36,648 nt of DNA from Balneolaceae bacterium (GCA_007123715.1 SKKO01000176.1:1-36648), one strand, 5' to 3'; shown: positions 19,125-27,884, numbered from the stretch's first letter. Notes: generated by a model from the sequence alone, not told the origin. Program-made: numbers and translations.

Positions 19125-20711
19125 TCAAAAGCCTCCATTGGTTACAACTTCTACCAGGTAGCTGAGTGAACTGTTCATGAGCTCTATGGCAGGGGAGGGA
19201 TAAATACCGAGAAAAATGATCAGTACGATCAACGGGATAAACATCAGTAGTTCACGTGGAGTGAGATCTGTGAGATTGTTAAGTTTTTCCGGGGTTTTAC
19301 CGAGGAAAACGCGCTGTATGGTCCAGAGGATGTAGCCTGCCGTGATGATTATGCCGGTTACGGAGATGATGGTGATCCACTTGTACGCCTCGAATGCACC
19401 GAGGAATGAAAAGAGTTCGCTCACAAATCCGTTGAGACCCGGCAGGCCGAGTGCGGCAAACATTCCGATCATGGCCAGTCCGGTATATTTCGGCATCTGA
19501 TTGGCAATACCTCCGAAATCGTTCAGGCCGCGTTTGTGAGTTCTGTCGTAAAGTACACCAACAGCGAGGAAGAGCACGGCTGTAATGATGCCGTGGTTAA
19601 ACATCTGCAAGACACCTCCTACCATACCCTGCGTATTCAGTGCCGCAATGCCAAGCACCACAATACCCATGTGGCTGATAGAAGAGTAGGCAATCAGTTT
19701 CTTGAAATCGTCCTGGGCCATTGCACAAAAAGCTCCGTAAATGATACTGATCATCCCGAGAATCGCCATGAAGTACATGAAATAGATGGTTCCGTCAGGG
19801 AAAATCGGGAAGTTGATTCGCAGTAGCCCGTAGGTTCCCAGTTTCAGCAGTACACCCGCAAGAATCACGCTGATGGGTGTAGGTGCCTCTACGTGCGCAT
19901 CAGGCAGCCAGGTATGGAATGGGAACAGGGGGATCTTGATCGCAAAGTTGATAAAGAGCGCCATCCAGGCCACATATCGCCAGGTGGTATCCACCCCGGA
20001 GAGAAGTCCGCCATCCACGTAGTTGGCGGGATTCATCATGTGCAGGATATTGAAAGTATGCACCGACTGACCTGTAGCAGGATCCGTATAAGCCACACTG
20101 AAATAGAGCGCCAGCATGGTAAGCAGCATCAGGATGCCGCCTACAAACGTGTACAGGAAAAACTTGATGGCAGCATATTCCCTTCTCGGGCCGCCCCAGA
20201 GGCCGATGAGGAAGTACATAGGCAGCAGCATTATTTCCCAGAAAATGAAAAAGAGGAAGAAATCGAGTGCAACAAAAACACCCATCATTCCTGTTACCAA
20301 CAGAAGGTATAGCGCATAATATCCCTTCACCATCTTATCAATACTCCAGGATGAAATCACACCAATAAATGAAATCAGCGATGTCAGGATAATCATCAGT
20401 ACACTGAGCCCGTCTATACCGAGGAAATAGCTTATCTCAATCCGACCGACCCATGGAACCGCCTCAACGGTAATCCAGCTGAATTTTTCGATGAACTGGA
20501 AACTTTCCGCATCGTTGATTCCGAGTTTGGTACGATCGAAAACCGCAAAAATCACACCGGCAAGAATCACCTGGATACCGGTGGCAATGACTGCGGTCCA
20601 TCGTATGGCGTTACGGTTTTTGTCCGGAAGCAGCAGTACGATAATCATACCCGCGATCGGGATAAATACGATCCAGGTAAGAATACCGATGCCAAAAAAT
20701 TGAAGTTCCAT
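19125..20711 (-). CDS. nuoM: NADH-quinone oxidoreductase subunit M
   Basis: A 528-residue antiporter-like subunit. The signatures are GIDGLSVLMIILTSLI near residue 98, Glu159 in FWEIMLLPMYFLIGLWG, Lys259 in FAIKIPLFPFHTWLPDAHVEAPTP, and Lys290 in LLKLGTYG; these glutamate and lysine residues belong to the proton path in this family. The C-terminus is complete. It pumps protons as part of the distal membrane arm. It is 212 bases downstream of nuoL, a gap that contains two kinds of short-period repeat. Confidence 0.96.
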   Translation of the reverse strand: MELQFFGIGILTWIVFIPIAGMIIVLLLPDKNRNAIRWTAVIATGIQVILAGVIFAVFDRTKLGINDAESFQFIEKFSWITVEAVPWVGRIEISYFLGIDGLSVLMIILTSLISFIGVISSWSIDKMVKGYYALYLLLVTGMMGVFVALDFFLFFIFWEIMLLPMYFLIGLWGGPRREYAAIKFFLYTFVGGILMLLTMLALYFSVAYTDPATGQSVHTFNILHMMNPANYVDGGLLSGVDTTWRYVAWMALFINFAIKIPLFPFHTWLPDAHVEAPTPISVILAGVLLKLGTYGLLRINFPIFPDGTIYFMYFMAILGMISIIYGAFCAMAQDDFKKLIAYSSISHMGIVVLGIAALNTQGMVGGVLQMFNHGIITAVLFLAVGVLYDRTHKRGLNDFGGIANQMPKYTGLAMIGMFAALGLPGLNGFVSELFSFLGAFEAYKWITIISVTGIIITAGYILWTIQRVFLGKTPEKLNNLTDLTPRELLMFIPLIVLIIFLGIYPSPAIELMNSSLSYLVEVVTNGGF

Positions 20712-20752
20712 ATGTATCAGATTCTGTTAGGTTTTTTAAACTCGTTTAATTT

Positions 20753-20785
20753 GGAGGAAGAAGACAAACGGCAGAAGGCAAAAGT
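20753..20785. repeat. Degenerate heptad repeat (GAAGACAAACGGCAGAAGGC type)
   Basis: Read on the minus strand, this is a chain of about 7-base steps: GACTTTT, GCCTTCT, GCCGTTT, GTCTTCT, TCCTCC. It lies in the nuoL–nuoM gap, just upstream of the nuoM start. Similar purine-rich chains occur elsewhere in this window in gaps but not inside genes. Confidence 0.6.
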
Positions 20786-20883
20786 CTCCACGGCGATAAC
20801 CGAAAGACAAGTACACTTAAAGCCTTGAGTGATCAAATATTTATCAATTATATATTCAAAAAAGTGCATTGCCTGATTTATAA

Positions 20884-20911
20884 ATTTCACTTTTCACTTT
20901 TCACTTTTCAC
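20884..20911. repeat. Tandem heptad repeat TTTTCAC ×3 plus a variant
   Basis: Three exact units TTTTCAC (20891–20911) are preceded by one variant ATTTCAC (20884–20890). On the transcribed (−) strand this is GTGAAAA repeated, beginning 13 bases after the nuoL stop. The rest of the 212-base nuoL–nuoM gap is AT-rich and holds no gene. Confidence 0.85.
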
Positions 20912-20923
20912 TATCTCATCATC

Positions 20924-22960
20924 TCACAAGAACAGCACAAACAACACCAGGAAACTGAAAATCACATACACCAGGTAGGTTTGTACTTTGCCCGTCTGAA
21001 TGTGGCTTAAAAGCCCTCCCGCTTTGTTTGCAGTTGAGGCCGTGCCATTTACGAGGCCGTCTACGATATTGGTATCAATCCAGCCGCTTACTTTTGAGAA
21101 TATTAATGTGATTACGGCTGATCCGTTTACAATTCCGTCAATAATATTTTCATCGAACCAGCGAAGCATCTTCATGATAACATGGCTTCCGTTTACAAAT
21201 ACCGTATCGTATATCTCATCGAAATACCATTTGTTAACCGAGCCGGAGTAGAGTACACCAGCACGTTTTGCAAGATCATCCGCGCTCACTTTCTTCCACT
21301 GATATACCGCAAGCGCCATCAATACACCAGCGCCGGCTATCAGGATAGAAAGAAGCATGGCAAAGGAATGAACACTGCTTACAGCTTCATAGAACACAGG
21401 GTATGCTGCGGGCTGCATAAGTTCAGGAACCATACTCAATGGTCGCTCAATGGCTGAGTAAAACCAGCCGGATGAGGCACCGAAGGGATTAAAGCTGTAA
21501 AAGAAAAAGAGTGACAGTGCGGCCAAAATCATCAGTGGAATAGTCATCACTTTGGGTGACTCGGTCACACCTTCAATCATTTTTTCATTAACAGGTTTTC
21601 CGTGGAATGTAAGAATGAGCAGGCGGAACATATAAAATGCGGTGAGCCCGGCTACGAGGAAGCCAATTAGCGGCAGCAGCCAATGACCGTTCAGGGTGCT
21701 GAAAGCAAGGGTTCCTGCAAGGATTTCATCTTTGCTTAAAAATCCTGATGTAAGTGGTATCCCTGAAATAGCCAGCGTAAATATTAAAAATGTCCAGTAT
21801 GTGGCCGGCATTCTGGACTTCAATCCGCCCATATTGCGAATGTCCTGTGCATCGGTGTCATGATCATGTAATTTGTGAAGTGCGGCGTGCATCCCGAAAA
21901 TCACGCTTCCGGCACCAAGAAAAAGGCCTGCCTTAAATGCGGCGTGGGTTACAAGGTGCATGAAGCCGGCAGTATAGGCGCCAACACCAAGTGCCATAAT
22001 CATATACCCAAGCTGGCTGATAGTAGAATAGGCCAGTACTTTTTTAATATCGAATTGTGTGATGGCGATGGTGGCTGCAATGAGTGCCGTTATGGCGCCG
22101 ATATATGCAATGACCAGTAGAGCATCTGCCGTTAACATCGGGAACACACGTGCAACAAGATAAACTCCCGCTGCAACCATTGTGGCAGCATGAATCAGCG
22201 CACTGACTGGTGTAGGGCCTTCCATTGCGTCAGGAAGCCAGACATGGAGCGGGAACTGGGCCGATTTACCAACGGCGCCACAAAAAATCAGGATACCGGC
22301 GGCAGTAAGCCATCCTTCGCTTCCAAATGGCAATTGACCAGCCGAAATGGATTCGAATATTGCTTCAAAGGTAAATGTTGAAAAACTGAGGAACAGGATC
22401 ATGATACCAATAAACATCCCAAAATCACCTACCCTGTTCACGATAAAAGCTTTGTTTGCTGCATTGGATGCTGATTTTTTTTCGTACCAATGGCCGATCA
22501 GCAGGTATGAGCTTATTCCGACCAATTCCCAGAACACATACATCAGCAGGATGTTATTTGTGAGTACGATTCCAAGCATGGAAAACGAAAACAAACCGAG
22601 GTATGCGAAGTAGCGTGAATACCGTACATCATCCTTCATGTAACCCATAGAAAAGTAATGAACCAGGGTACTCACCAGTGTAACCACCACAAGCATTACT
22701 GCGGCAAGATTATCGATCATGATGCCGAATCCGATGGTCTGAGATCCAACTACAACCCAGTCGAACGAACTGCTGATAGATTCTCCAGGATATGCATTGA
22801 GCTTAAAAAGCAGAAGAAATAAAGACAGCAGGAGCGTCAGAGTCATTAGCCCCGCAGCAAGCCAGTCACCCTGACGGGGAAGTCTTTTGCCGAAAAATAT
22901 CAACAGGATAAAAGCCAGTAAAGGCAGCAGCAATATGGTTAATGGTAGTTGTGTGAACAT
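20924..22960 (-). CDS. nuoL: NADH-quinone oxidoreductase subunit L
   Basis: A 678-residue subunit, long enough for the 14-span antiporter core plus the amphipathic lateral helix and final anchor. Marks include Glu145 in YVFWELVGISSYLLIGHWY, Lys232 in GKSAQFPLHVWLPDAMEGP, and the histidine-rich LIHAATMVAAGVYLVAR. The last 100 residues contain the hydrophobic/amphipathic stretch expected of the lateral helix. It forms the distal pump of complex I. The ATG at 22960 follows a 150-base gap after nuoK that holds a small open frame. Confidence 0.96.
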   Translation of the reverse strand: MFTQLPLTILLLPLLAFILLIFFGKRLPRQGDWLAAGLMTLTLLLSLFLLLFKLNAYPGESISSSFDWVVVGSQTIGFGIMIDNLAAVMLVVVTLVSTLVHYFSMGYMKDDVRYSRYFAYLGLFSFSMLGIVLTNNILLMYVFWELVGISSYLLIGHWYEKKSASNAANKAFIVNRVGDFGMFIGIMILFLSFSTFTFEAIFESISAGQLPFGSEGWLTAAGILIFCGAVGKSAQFPLHVWLPDAMEGPTPVSALIHAATMVAAGVYLVARVFPMLTADALLVIAYIGAITALIAATIAITQFDIKKVLAYSTISQLGYMIMALGVGAYTAGFMHLVTHAAFKAGLFLGAGSVIFGMHAALHKLHDHDTDAQDIRNMGGLKSRMPATYWTFLIFTLAISGIPLTSGFLSKDEILAGTLAFSTLNGHWLLPLIGFLVAGLTAFYMFRLLILTFHGKPVNEKMIEGVTESPKVMTIPLMILAALSLFFFYSFNPFGASSGWFYSAIERPLSMVPELMQPAAYPVFYEAVSSVHSFAMLLSILIAGAGVLMALAVYQWKKVSADDLAKRAGVLYSGSVNKWYFDEIYDTVFVNGSHVIMKMLRWFDENIIDGIVNGSAVITLIFSKVSGWIDTNIVDGLVNGTASTANKAGGLLSHIQTGKVQTYLVYVIFSFLVLFVLFL

Positions 22961-22979
22961 GTGATTTACATAATGTGAT

Positions 22980-23108
22980 TCATTCTTTTTTTGACCTGTC
23001 AGCGTGCGATAGCCTCTGCCCGTGAGGGATCAGCGTCGAAGTCGTATATCCAAAACTATCCGTTGGCCACACGGACTCTCGCAGGTTCCTGATAGTGATG
23101 GTGATCAT
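22980..23108 (-). CDS. Small open frame between nuoK and nuoL (42 codons)
   Basis: The frame fills the nuoK–nuoL gap. It starts at an ATG two bases after the nuoK stop, with AAAGGA (the last two codons of nuoK) 5 bases upstream as a ribosome-binding site, and it ends 19 bases before nuoL. The product begins MITITIRNLRESVWPTDSF and is short, basic and soluble, with no membrane span, so it does not look like a complex I subunit. I know no family for it. It may be a true small protein or a chance open frame in a dispersed repeat inserted in the operon. Confidence 0.3.
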   Translation of the reverse strand: MITITIRNLRESVWPTDSFGYTTSTLIPHGQRLSHADRSKKE

Positions 23109-23110
23109 TT

Positions 23111-23446
23111 TTATCCTTTCAATAAGCTGATTTCATCAAGGTTAATGGTTTTAAATCTGTTGTAAACATTCAGTACTATGGCCAGCGCAACGGCTGCTTC
23201 TGCCGCGGCAATAATGATGACGAAGAGGCCGATCATTTGCCCATCCAGCGACAGTTCGGTAAACCGGCTGAACGCAATAAAATTAATGTTGGCCGAATTC
23301 AAAATCAGTTCCACACCCATTAGCACCATGATGGTGTTGCGTCTTGAGAGTACCGCCATAATGCCAAGTGAAAAGAGGATGGCACTTACAATTAAAAAGT
23401 GGGTCAATCCGGGTTCTGCAAAAGATTGAATCATCAAAACATCCAT
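23111..23446 (-). CDS. nuoK: NADH-quinone oxidoreductase subunit K
   Basis: A 111-residue, three-span subunit of the MrpC type. The conserved membrane glutamates are Glu46 (LMGVELILNSANINF) and Glu83 (AAAEAAVALAI), both part of the E-channel proton path. The start at 23446 is supported by GGAGG 9 bases upstream, inside the last codons of nuoJ, which gives the N-terminus MDVLMIQSF rather than the later Met5. It is translationally close to nuoJ (2-base gap). Confidence 0.95.
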   Translation of the reverse strand: MDVLMIQSFAEPGLTHFLIVSAILFSLGIMAVLSRRNTIMVLMGVELILNSANINFIAFSRFTELSLDGQMIGLFVIIIAAAEAAVALAIVLNVYNRFKTINLDEISLLKG

Positions 23447-23448
23447 AA

Positions 23449-23964
23449 TCAGGTGCCTCCTTTATTTTCGGCAGAAAGCCTTGTTGACATCAAAATGGCA
23501 CCGATGATGGCGATCAGCAACAGTACGCCTGCCACGATAAACGGCAGAATGTAATCGCCCATCAGCATCATGCCGAGGTCGTAGACCGTATCAGGCCGCT
23601 CGGCAACTTCAGTGATTTTCCATTCTGTTGTCACAAATGCAAAAATCAGCAATACAGCGGCCCCGGTGGAAAGTACGGTTGCCGGTACCAGATTTACCGT
23701 AATGGTTCTGAAGTTAAACGTGTAACCGAGCGATGTGAGCATTACACCGAACAGGATCAGGATCAAAATTCCGCCTACATAGACCAGAAGCTGTGTGGCA
23801 GCCAGAAAATCAGCATAAAGAAGCACATACAGGGCTGCTACTCCAATCAGGGCAAACATCAGGGCAAAAGCCGAATGCACGATATTCTTCGAAAATACCA
23901 TAACAGCCGCTGCGCCAATGGTTACAATTGAAAAGAGATAAAAAAGAATGGTAGTCAGTTCCAT
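23449..23964 (-). CDS. nuoJ: NADH-quinone oxidoreductase subunit J
   Basis: A 171-residue subunit with five membrane spans. The signature is the third span and its surroundings, YADFLAATQLLVYVGGILILILFGVML, where the pi-bulge-forming glycines lie. NuoJ links the quinone site movement to the pumps. The start lies 3 bases after the nuoI stop and the end lies 2 bases before nuoK, so it is well inside the operon. Confidence 0.95.
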   Translation of the reverse strand: MELTTILFYLFSIVTIGAAAVMVFSKNIVHSAFALMFALIGVAALYVLLYADFLAATQLLVYVGGILILILFGVMLTSLGYTFNFRTITVNLVPATVLSTGAAVLLIFAFVTTEWKITEVAERPDTVYDLGMMLMGDYILPFIVAGVLLLIAIIGAILMSTRLSAENKGGT

Positions 23965-23967
23965 TGG

Positions 23968-24603
23968 CTATGAATCTCCGTTTTCTTTTTTGGATGGTTC
24001 TGAACCCTTCTCACCATCGTTTTTTTCTTCAGCCTGCTTCTTGGCTTCTATCTGTTTCATTTTGGCTTCTTCTGCTTTTTTTCGCATCATTTCTTCCCGC
24101 TGTCTCTGTTTTTCAGCGGCTTCATTTGCTGCTTTTTCCTTCACTTCGGCAACCATTGCGGGTTCCAGGTTGCTGAAATGATAGATCAGGTTGGTTCTGT
24201 TGAATTCAGAATATTCATATTCGGAAACCATATAGATACAGTTGGTAGGGCAGGGGTGTACACACAAATCGCAGTACATACACTTGGCCATATCAATATC
24301 GAACCGGGTGAGCCAGAACCGTTTTGGATTTCCGGTGGATGTTTTGCCCAGGTCAACATCGGAAGTGGATGGTACAGTATCGATATAGATACAATTTACC
24401 GGGCAAGCCCTTGCACACAGGTTGCAGCCGATGCAGTCATCAATATTGACATACAATTTGGCTCTGGCATTATTGGGGAGCACTGGGCGTTCATCGGGGT
24501 ACTGCAGAGTTACCGATTTCCCGAAAAAATGGCGTATGGTAATACCCATCCCAATAAAGATCGATTTAAATGTGATCCAGCTATTTTTGAAAGCTTCTAC
24601 CAT
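23968..24603 (-). CDS. nuoI: NADH-quinone oxidoreductase subunit I with charged C-terminal tail
   Basis: A 211-residue ferredoxin-like subunit carrying two [4Fe-4S] sites (N6a and N6b). The first motif is Cys57, 60, 63, 67 and the second Cys108, 111, 114, 118, each ending in the CP step. They pass electrons to the N2 cluster in NuoB. From about residue 150 there is a tail of roughly 60 residues rich in E, K, A and Q, likely a coiled coil followed by a disordered end, which is not part of the usual NuoI fold. The gene ends 3 bases before nuoJ. Confidence 0.95.
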   Translation of the reverse strand: MVEAFKNSWITFKSIFIGMGITIRHFFGKSVTLQYPDERPVLPNNARAKLYVNIDDCIGCNLCARACPVNCIYIDTVPSTSDVDLGKTSTGNPKRFWLTRFDIDMAKCMYCDLCVHPCPTNCIYMVSEYEYSEFNRTNLIYHFSNLEPAMVAEVKEKAANEAAEKQRQREEMMRKKAEEAKMKQIEAKKQAEEKNDGEKGSEPSKKENGDS

Positions 24604-24622
24604 TTGTTTAAAAATCTGTTAT

Positions 24623-25648
24623 TTAAAAAATCACTTCCCATAAAGCCACAAGTACCAGGTTAATAAATGAAAGGGGTATCAGTATACTCCAGCAAATGTA
24701 CATGAGCTGATCTACGCGATATCGTGGCAGGGTCCAGCGTATCCACATCATTACGAAAACGAGCAGCAGGCCTTTCAGCATGAACCAGAAGAAACTCCAG
24801 AACGGGCCCGACATAAATTCACCGAACGGGCTATTCCATCCTCCGAAAAAGAGGGTAGCACCCAAAAGAGAAAGAAGAAGCATATCGGCATATTCAGCCA
24901 GCATAAACATGGCCCATCTCATACCCGAATATTCGGTCTGATAGCCTGCAACAAGTTCGGATTCCGATTCGGGCAAATCAAACGGAACACGATGAGATTC
25001 TGCAAGGATCGAAATAAAGAATATTACAAATGCCACAAGCAGGAACGGGTTCTGGAAAATGAGCCAATTTGGCAGGAACCCCAGAATGTCATTGCCAGAT
25101 TGCATTTCGGTGATGGTCATCAGGTTCAGGGATCCGGTAACCACAATAACTGTTAAAACGGTGGCAATAGTGGGTACTTCATAACTTACCAACTGTGCTG
25201 CACTTCTCATTCCTCCAAGCAGCGACCACTTGTTATTGGAAGCCCATCCTGCCATGATTATGCTGAGTGTCAATACGGATGTAACTGCCAGCAGGTAAAA
25301 TACACCGATATTGATATTGCTGCCGATATAGGAACTACTGAAGGGAATCACTGCAAATGCTGCGTAGGATGCCGCAAACATCATGAATGGTGCAAATTTA
25401 AACAGAAAACGGCTTGAATCGGCGGGTATGATATCTTCTTTTTGAATCAGTTTCAGCAGGTCGGCGATGGACTGTGCCCAGCCGTGCCAACCGCCAACCC
25501 TCATAGGCCCCAGCCTGTCCTGGATAAATCCAGCCACTTTGCGTTCGGCCCAGATAGCTACCAGTGCATAAACAAGAATAATCGTAAGCGGAATAGCCGC
25601 ATGAACCAATATGGCGATCGGGTTTATATTTAGCAGATATTGAGTCAT
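24623..25648 (-). CDS. nuoH: NADH-quinone oxidoreductase subunit H
   Basis: A 341-residue subunit with eight membrane spans. It contains the AERKVAGFIQDRLGPMRVG motif after the first span, the quinone-chamber loop FDLPESESELVAGYQTEYSGM, and AEYADMLLLS. NuoH forms the quinone entry channel and contacts NuoB and NuoD. Length and both ends are normal. It is separated from nuoD by 59 bases of repeat-like sequence. Confidence 0.96.
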   Translation of the reverse strand: MTQYLLNINPIAILVHAAIPLTIILVYALVAIWAERKVAGFIQDRLGPMRVGGWHGWAQSIADLLKLIQKEDIIPADSSRFLFKFAPFMMFAASYAAFAVIPFSSSYIGSNINIGVFYLLAVTSVLTLSIIMAGWASNNKWSLLGGMRSAAQLVSYEVPTIATVLTVIVVTGSLNLMTITEMQSGNDILGFLPNWLIFQNPFLLVAFVIFFISILAESHRVPFDLPESESELVAGYQTEYSGMRWAMFMLAEYADMLLLSLLGATLFFGGWNSPFGEFMSGPFWSFFWFMLKGLLLVFVMMWIRWTLPRYRVDQLMYICWSILIPLSFINLVLVALWEVIF

Positions 25649-25707
25649 TTATTGAGAGTGCTGAATATTGTGTGTCGGGTATTGAGTTTTTTCACTTTTC
25701 ACTTTTT
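25649..25707. repeat. Heptad-phased repeat tract in the nuoD–nuoH gap
   Basis: On the minus strand the gap reads AAAAAAGTGAAAAGTGAAAA, then ACTCAAT, ACCCGAC, ACACAAT, ATTCAGC, ACTCTCA, which is one motif family of about 7-base steps followed by another. The GTGAAAA part is the same motif as at 20884–20911, 4.8 kb away and in the same operon. Confidence 0.65.
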
Positions 25708-26856
25708 TCATCTGTCTACTTCTCCTAAAACGATGTCGATGCTGCCCACGATGGCCACTATGTCTGCAATTAGTGCACCTTTGGATATGGCCGGGAGCAT
25801 ACTCAGGTGAACAAAACTGGGAGCGCGTGCTTTTACCCGGAACGGGCTTGCCGATTTGTCGCTCACGATGTAATAGCCAAGCTCTCCGCGCGGCGATTCG
25901 GTTCTTACATACAGTTCGCCTTCTTTTGGCCTGATTCGTTTTGGAATTGCCGCCATTACGTCGCCTTCATCCGGCATGCCATCGAGTGCCTGTTCAATAA
26001 TTCGCAGGCTCTGCTCCATTTCTTTAACCCTAACTATATAACGGTCCCAGCAGTCGCCCAGAGACCCCATCTCACCGGACCCAACCGGTATGTCAAAATC
26101 GAAACGGTCGTAAATGGAATAGGGGTCATTTTTTCGCAGATCCCATTTAAAACCGGAACCTCGCAATACCGGCCCTGAAGCCGCGTAATTGAGGGCCACT
26201 TTCACCGGTAGCACCCCTATGTTGGCCGTTCTCCGGACAAAGATTTTATTATAAGAGAGCAGGTCGTCAAGTTCTTTGATTTTCGGACGGAAGGTTTTTA
26301 CAAAATCGGCCACTTCATCTTTGAATTCCGGATGAACATCCCTCATTAAGCCGGCAACCGCCATATAATTATAAAGCAGGCGTGCACCGCTGGCTTTTTC
26401 AAAAATGTCAAGAATTTTTTCGCGTTCGATAAACAGGTACAGAAATGGGGTGAATGCTCCCAGGTCGAGTCCAAAAGCCCCGATTCCCAGCAAATGGCTT
26501 GCAATTCTCTGAAGCTCGGCCATGATTACGCGGATATATTCAACGCGCTCGGGTACTTCGAGTTCAAGCATCCGCTCAACTGCCAGAACATATCCATGCT
26601 CCTGGTTCATCGCAGAAACATAATCCATACGGTCGGTGTAGGGGATTACCTTTGCATAATCATCCATCTGCTCGGCATATTTTTCAAAACAGCGGTGCAG
26701 GTAGCCGATATGTGGTTTAACATGTTTGACTACCTCGCCATCAAGCACAAGCTCCAGTCTCAATACACCGTGTGTGGACGGGTGCTGAGGCCCCATATTA
26801 ATGGTCATTTCACGCCGTTCGCCGCTATCTGTAATTGCTTCAATCATTTTGTTCAC
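25708..26856 (-). CDS. nuoD: NADH-quinone oxidoreductase subunit D
   Basis: A 382-residue homologue of the hydrogenase large subunit. The quinone-site motif MGPQHPSTHGVLRL spans residues 21–34, with His25 and His29. HIGYLHRCFEKYAE and the region YTDRMDYVSAMNQEHGY follow, and the C-terminus ends in the usual DIVLGEVDR. NuoD forms the quinone headgroup site with NuoB. It is not fused to NuoC, unlike in Bacteroides. It overlaps nuoC by 17 bases; Met18 is an alternative start that would remove most of the overlap. Confidence 0.96.
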   Translation of the reverse strand: MNKMIEAITDSGERREMTINMGPQHPSTHGVLRLELVLDGEVVKHVKPHIGYLHRCFEKYAEQMDDYAKVIPYTDRMDYVSAMNQEHGYVLAVERMLELEVPERVEYIRVIMAELQRIASHLLGIGAFGLDLGAFTPFLYLFIEREKILDIFEKASGARLLYNYMAVAGLMRDVHPEFKDEVADFVKTFRPKIKELDDLLSYNKIFVRRTANIGVLPVKVALNYAASGPVLRGSGFKWDLRKNDPYSIYDRFDFDIPVGSGEMGSLGDCWDRYIVRVKEMEQSLRIIEQALDGMPDEGDVMAAIPKRIRPKEGELYVRTESPRGELGYYIVSDKSASPFRVKARAPSFVHLSMLPAISKGALIADIVAIVGSIDIVLGEVDR

Positions 26857-27349
26857 TTACTGTTTTCTCGCCCGTTGGTACTCCGTGATAAAATTCCTGA
26901 GGCACATAGTCTTTCCTGAGCGGGTAGCCTTCCCAGTCATCAGGGCATAAGATTCTTCGTAAATCGGGATGATCTGTAAATTGAACCCCCACCATATCCC
27001 AGGCTTCGCGCTCGTGCCAGTCAGCCGTTTTCCAGATTGATTCAACAGAGGGTATCTCAGGCTTTTCTTCCGGTACACGAACCTTTAGTGCAAGGCTGTG
27101 TTTAAGTGATGTTGAGTGGAGGTGATAAGCCACACCCAATTCCTGCTCTGCAGAATAGTGAAGGCCACTAAGACACATCAGGGTATCAAATCTGAATTCT
27201 GCGTCATCACGCAATATTTTTGAAACTTCCTTGATTTTATTTGCCGGCACCCGGATCCAGGGAAGGCCGCTTTGACCGCTTTCAAGAATCCATTCCTCAT
27301 CAGTAAACCGGTTTTGCAGGATCTCTATAATCTCTTCAGGTGTTTTCAT
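26840..27349 (-). CDS. nuoC: NADH-quinone oxidoreductase subunit C
   Basis: A 169-residue 30-kDa-type peripheral subunit. The signature [23 protein letters not shown] followed by [11 protein letters not shown] is complete. The protein clamps the NuoB–NuoD interface and has no cofactor. Its start overlaps the nuoB stop by four bases (ATGA) and its end overlaps nuoD, so it is tightly coupled on both sides. Confidence 0.95.
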   Translation of the reverse strand: MKTPEEIIEILQNRFTDEEWILESGQSGLPWIRVPANKIKEVSKILRDDAEFRFDTLMCLSGLHYSAEQELGVAYHLHSTSLKHSLALKVRVPEEKPEIPSVESIWKTADWHEREAWDMVGVQFTDHPDLRRILCPDDWEGYPLRKDYVPQEFYHGVPTGEKTVSEQND

Positions 27350-27870
27350 GATCCGGTCTCTTTTTCAGGCTGATTTTCCTCACCTTTTTTCTGAATGATG
27401 GTCTCACCCGTAATTTTTTCCTGGAGCTTCAGAAACCCCTCCAGAAGTGCTTCGGGGCGTGGTGGACAACCCGGCACATACACATCTACAGGAATTACCT
27501 TATCCACTCCTTTTAATACATGATATCCGTGCTCCCAATATGGACCGCCGCAATTGGCACATGAACCCATACTGATTACATATCTTGGTTCTGACATCTG
27601 CTCGTAGAGGCGCAGTATCCGCGATGCCATTTTTATGGTTACCGTTCCTGCAACGATCATTACATCGGCCTGGCGGGGTGATGAGCGGGGGATGATTCCG
27701 AAACGGTCAAAATCGTATCGTGAAGCTGCGGTTGCCATCATTTCAATAGCACAGCAGGCCAGCCCGAACTGTTCGTACCACAGGGAGTTTTTTCTTGCCC
27801 AGTTCAGGGCACTTTCAAGGCCCACAATGATGATATTGCTGTCATGATATTTCTTATCGAGCATTCCCAT
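27346..27870 (-). CDS. nuoB: NADH-quinone oxidoreductase subunit B
   Basis: A 174-residue subunit holding the N2 [4Fe-4S] cluster. The ligands are visible as Cys39 and Cys40 (LACCAIEMM), Cys104 (MGSCANCGG) and Cys135 ([10 protein letters not shown]). N2 gives the electrons to quinone. The last 20 or so residues are a charged tail. It follows nuoA by 14 bases and overlaps nuoC. Confidence 0.96.
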   Translation of the reverse strand: MGMLDKKYHDSNIIIVGLESALNWARKNSLWYEQFGLACCAIEMMATAASRYDFDRFGIIPRSSPRQADVMIVAGTVTIKMASRILRLYEQMSEPRYVISMGSCANCGGPYWEHGYHVLKGVDKVIPVDVYVPGCPPRPEALLEGFLKLQEKITGETIIQKKGEENQPEKETGS

Positions 27871-27884
27871 AAGGAGACAATTAA

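Noticed and set aside
18809-19138. Open frames on both strands in the nuoM–nuoN gap (109 codons −, 80 codons +)
   Set aside because: They overlap each other and extend into flanking genes, contain the CACGAAG repeat and show no family feature or start signal.
20884-20911. CRISPR-like array
   Set aside because: Units are 7 bases, adjoining without spacers, and there are no cas genes in the window.
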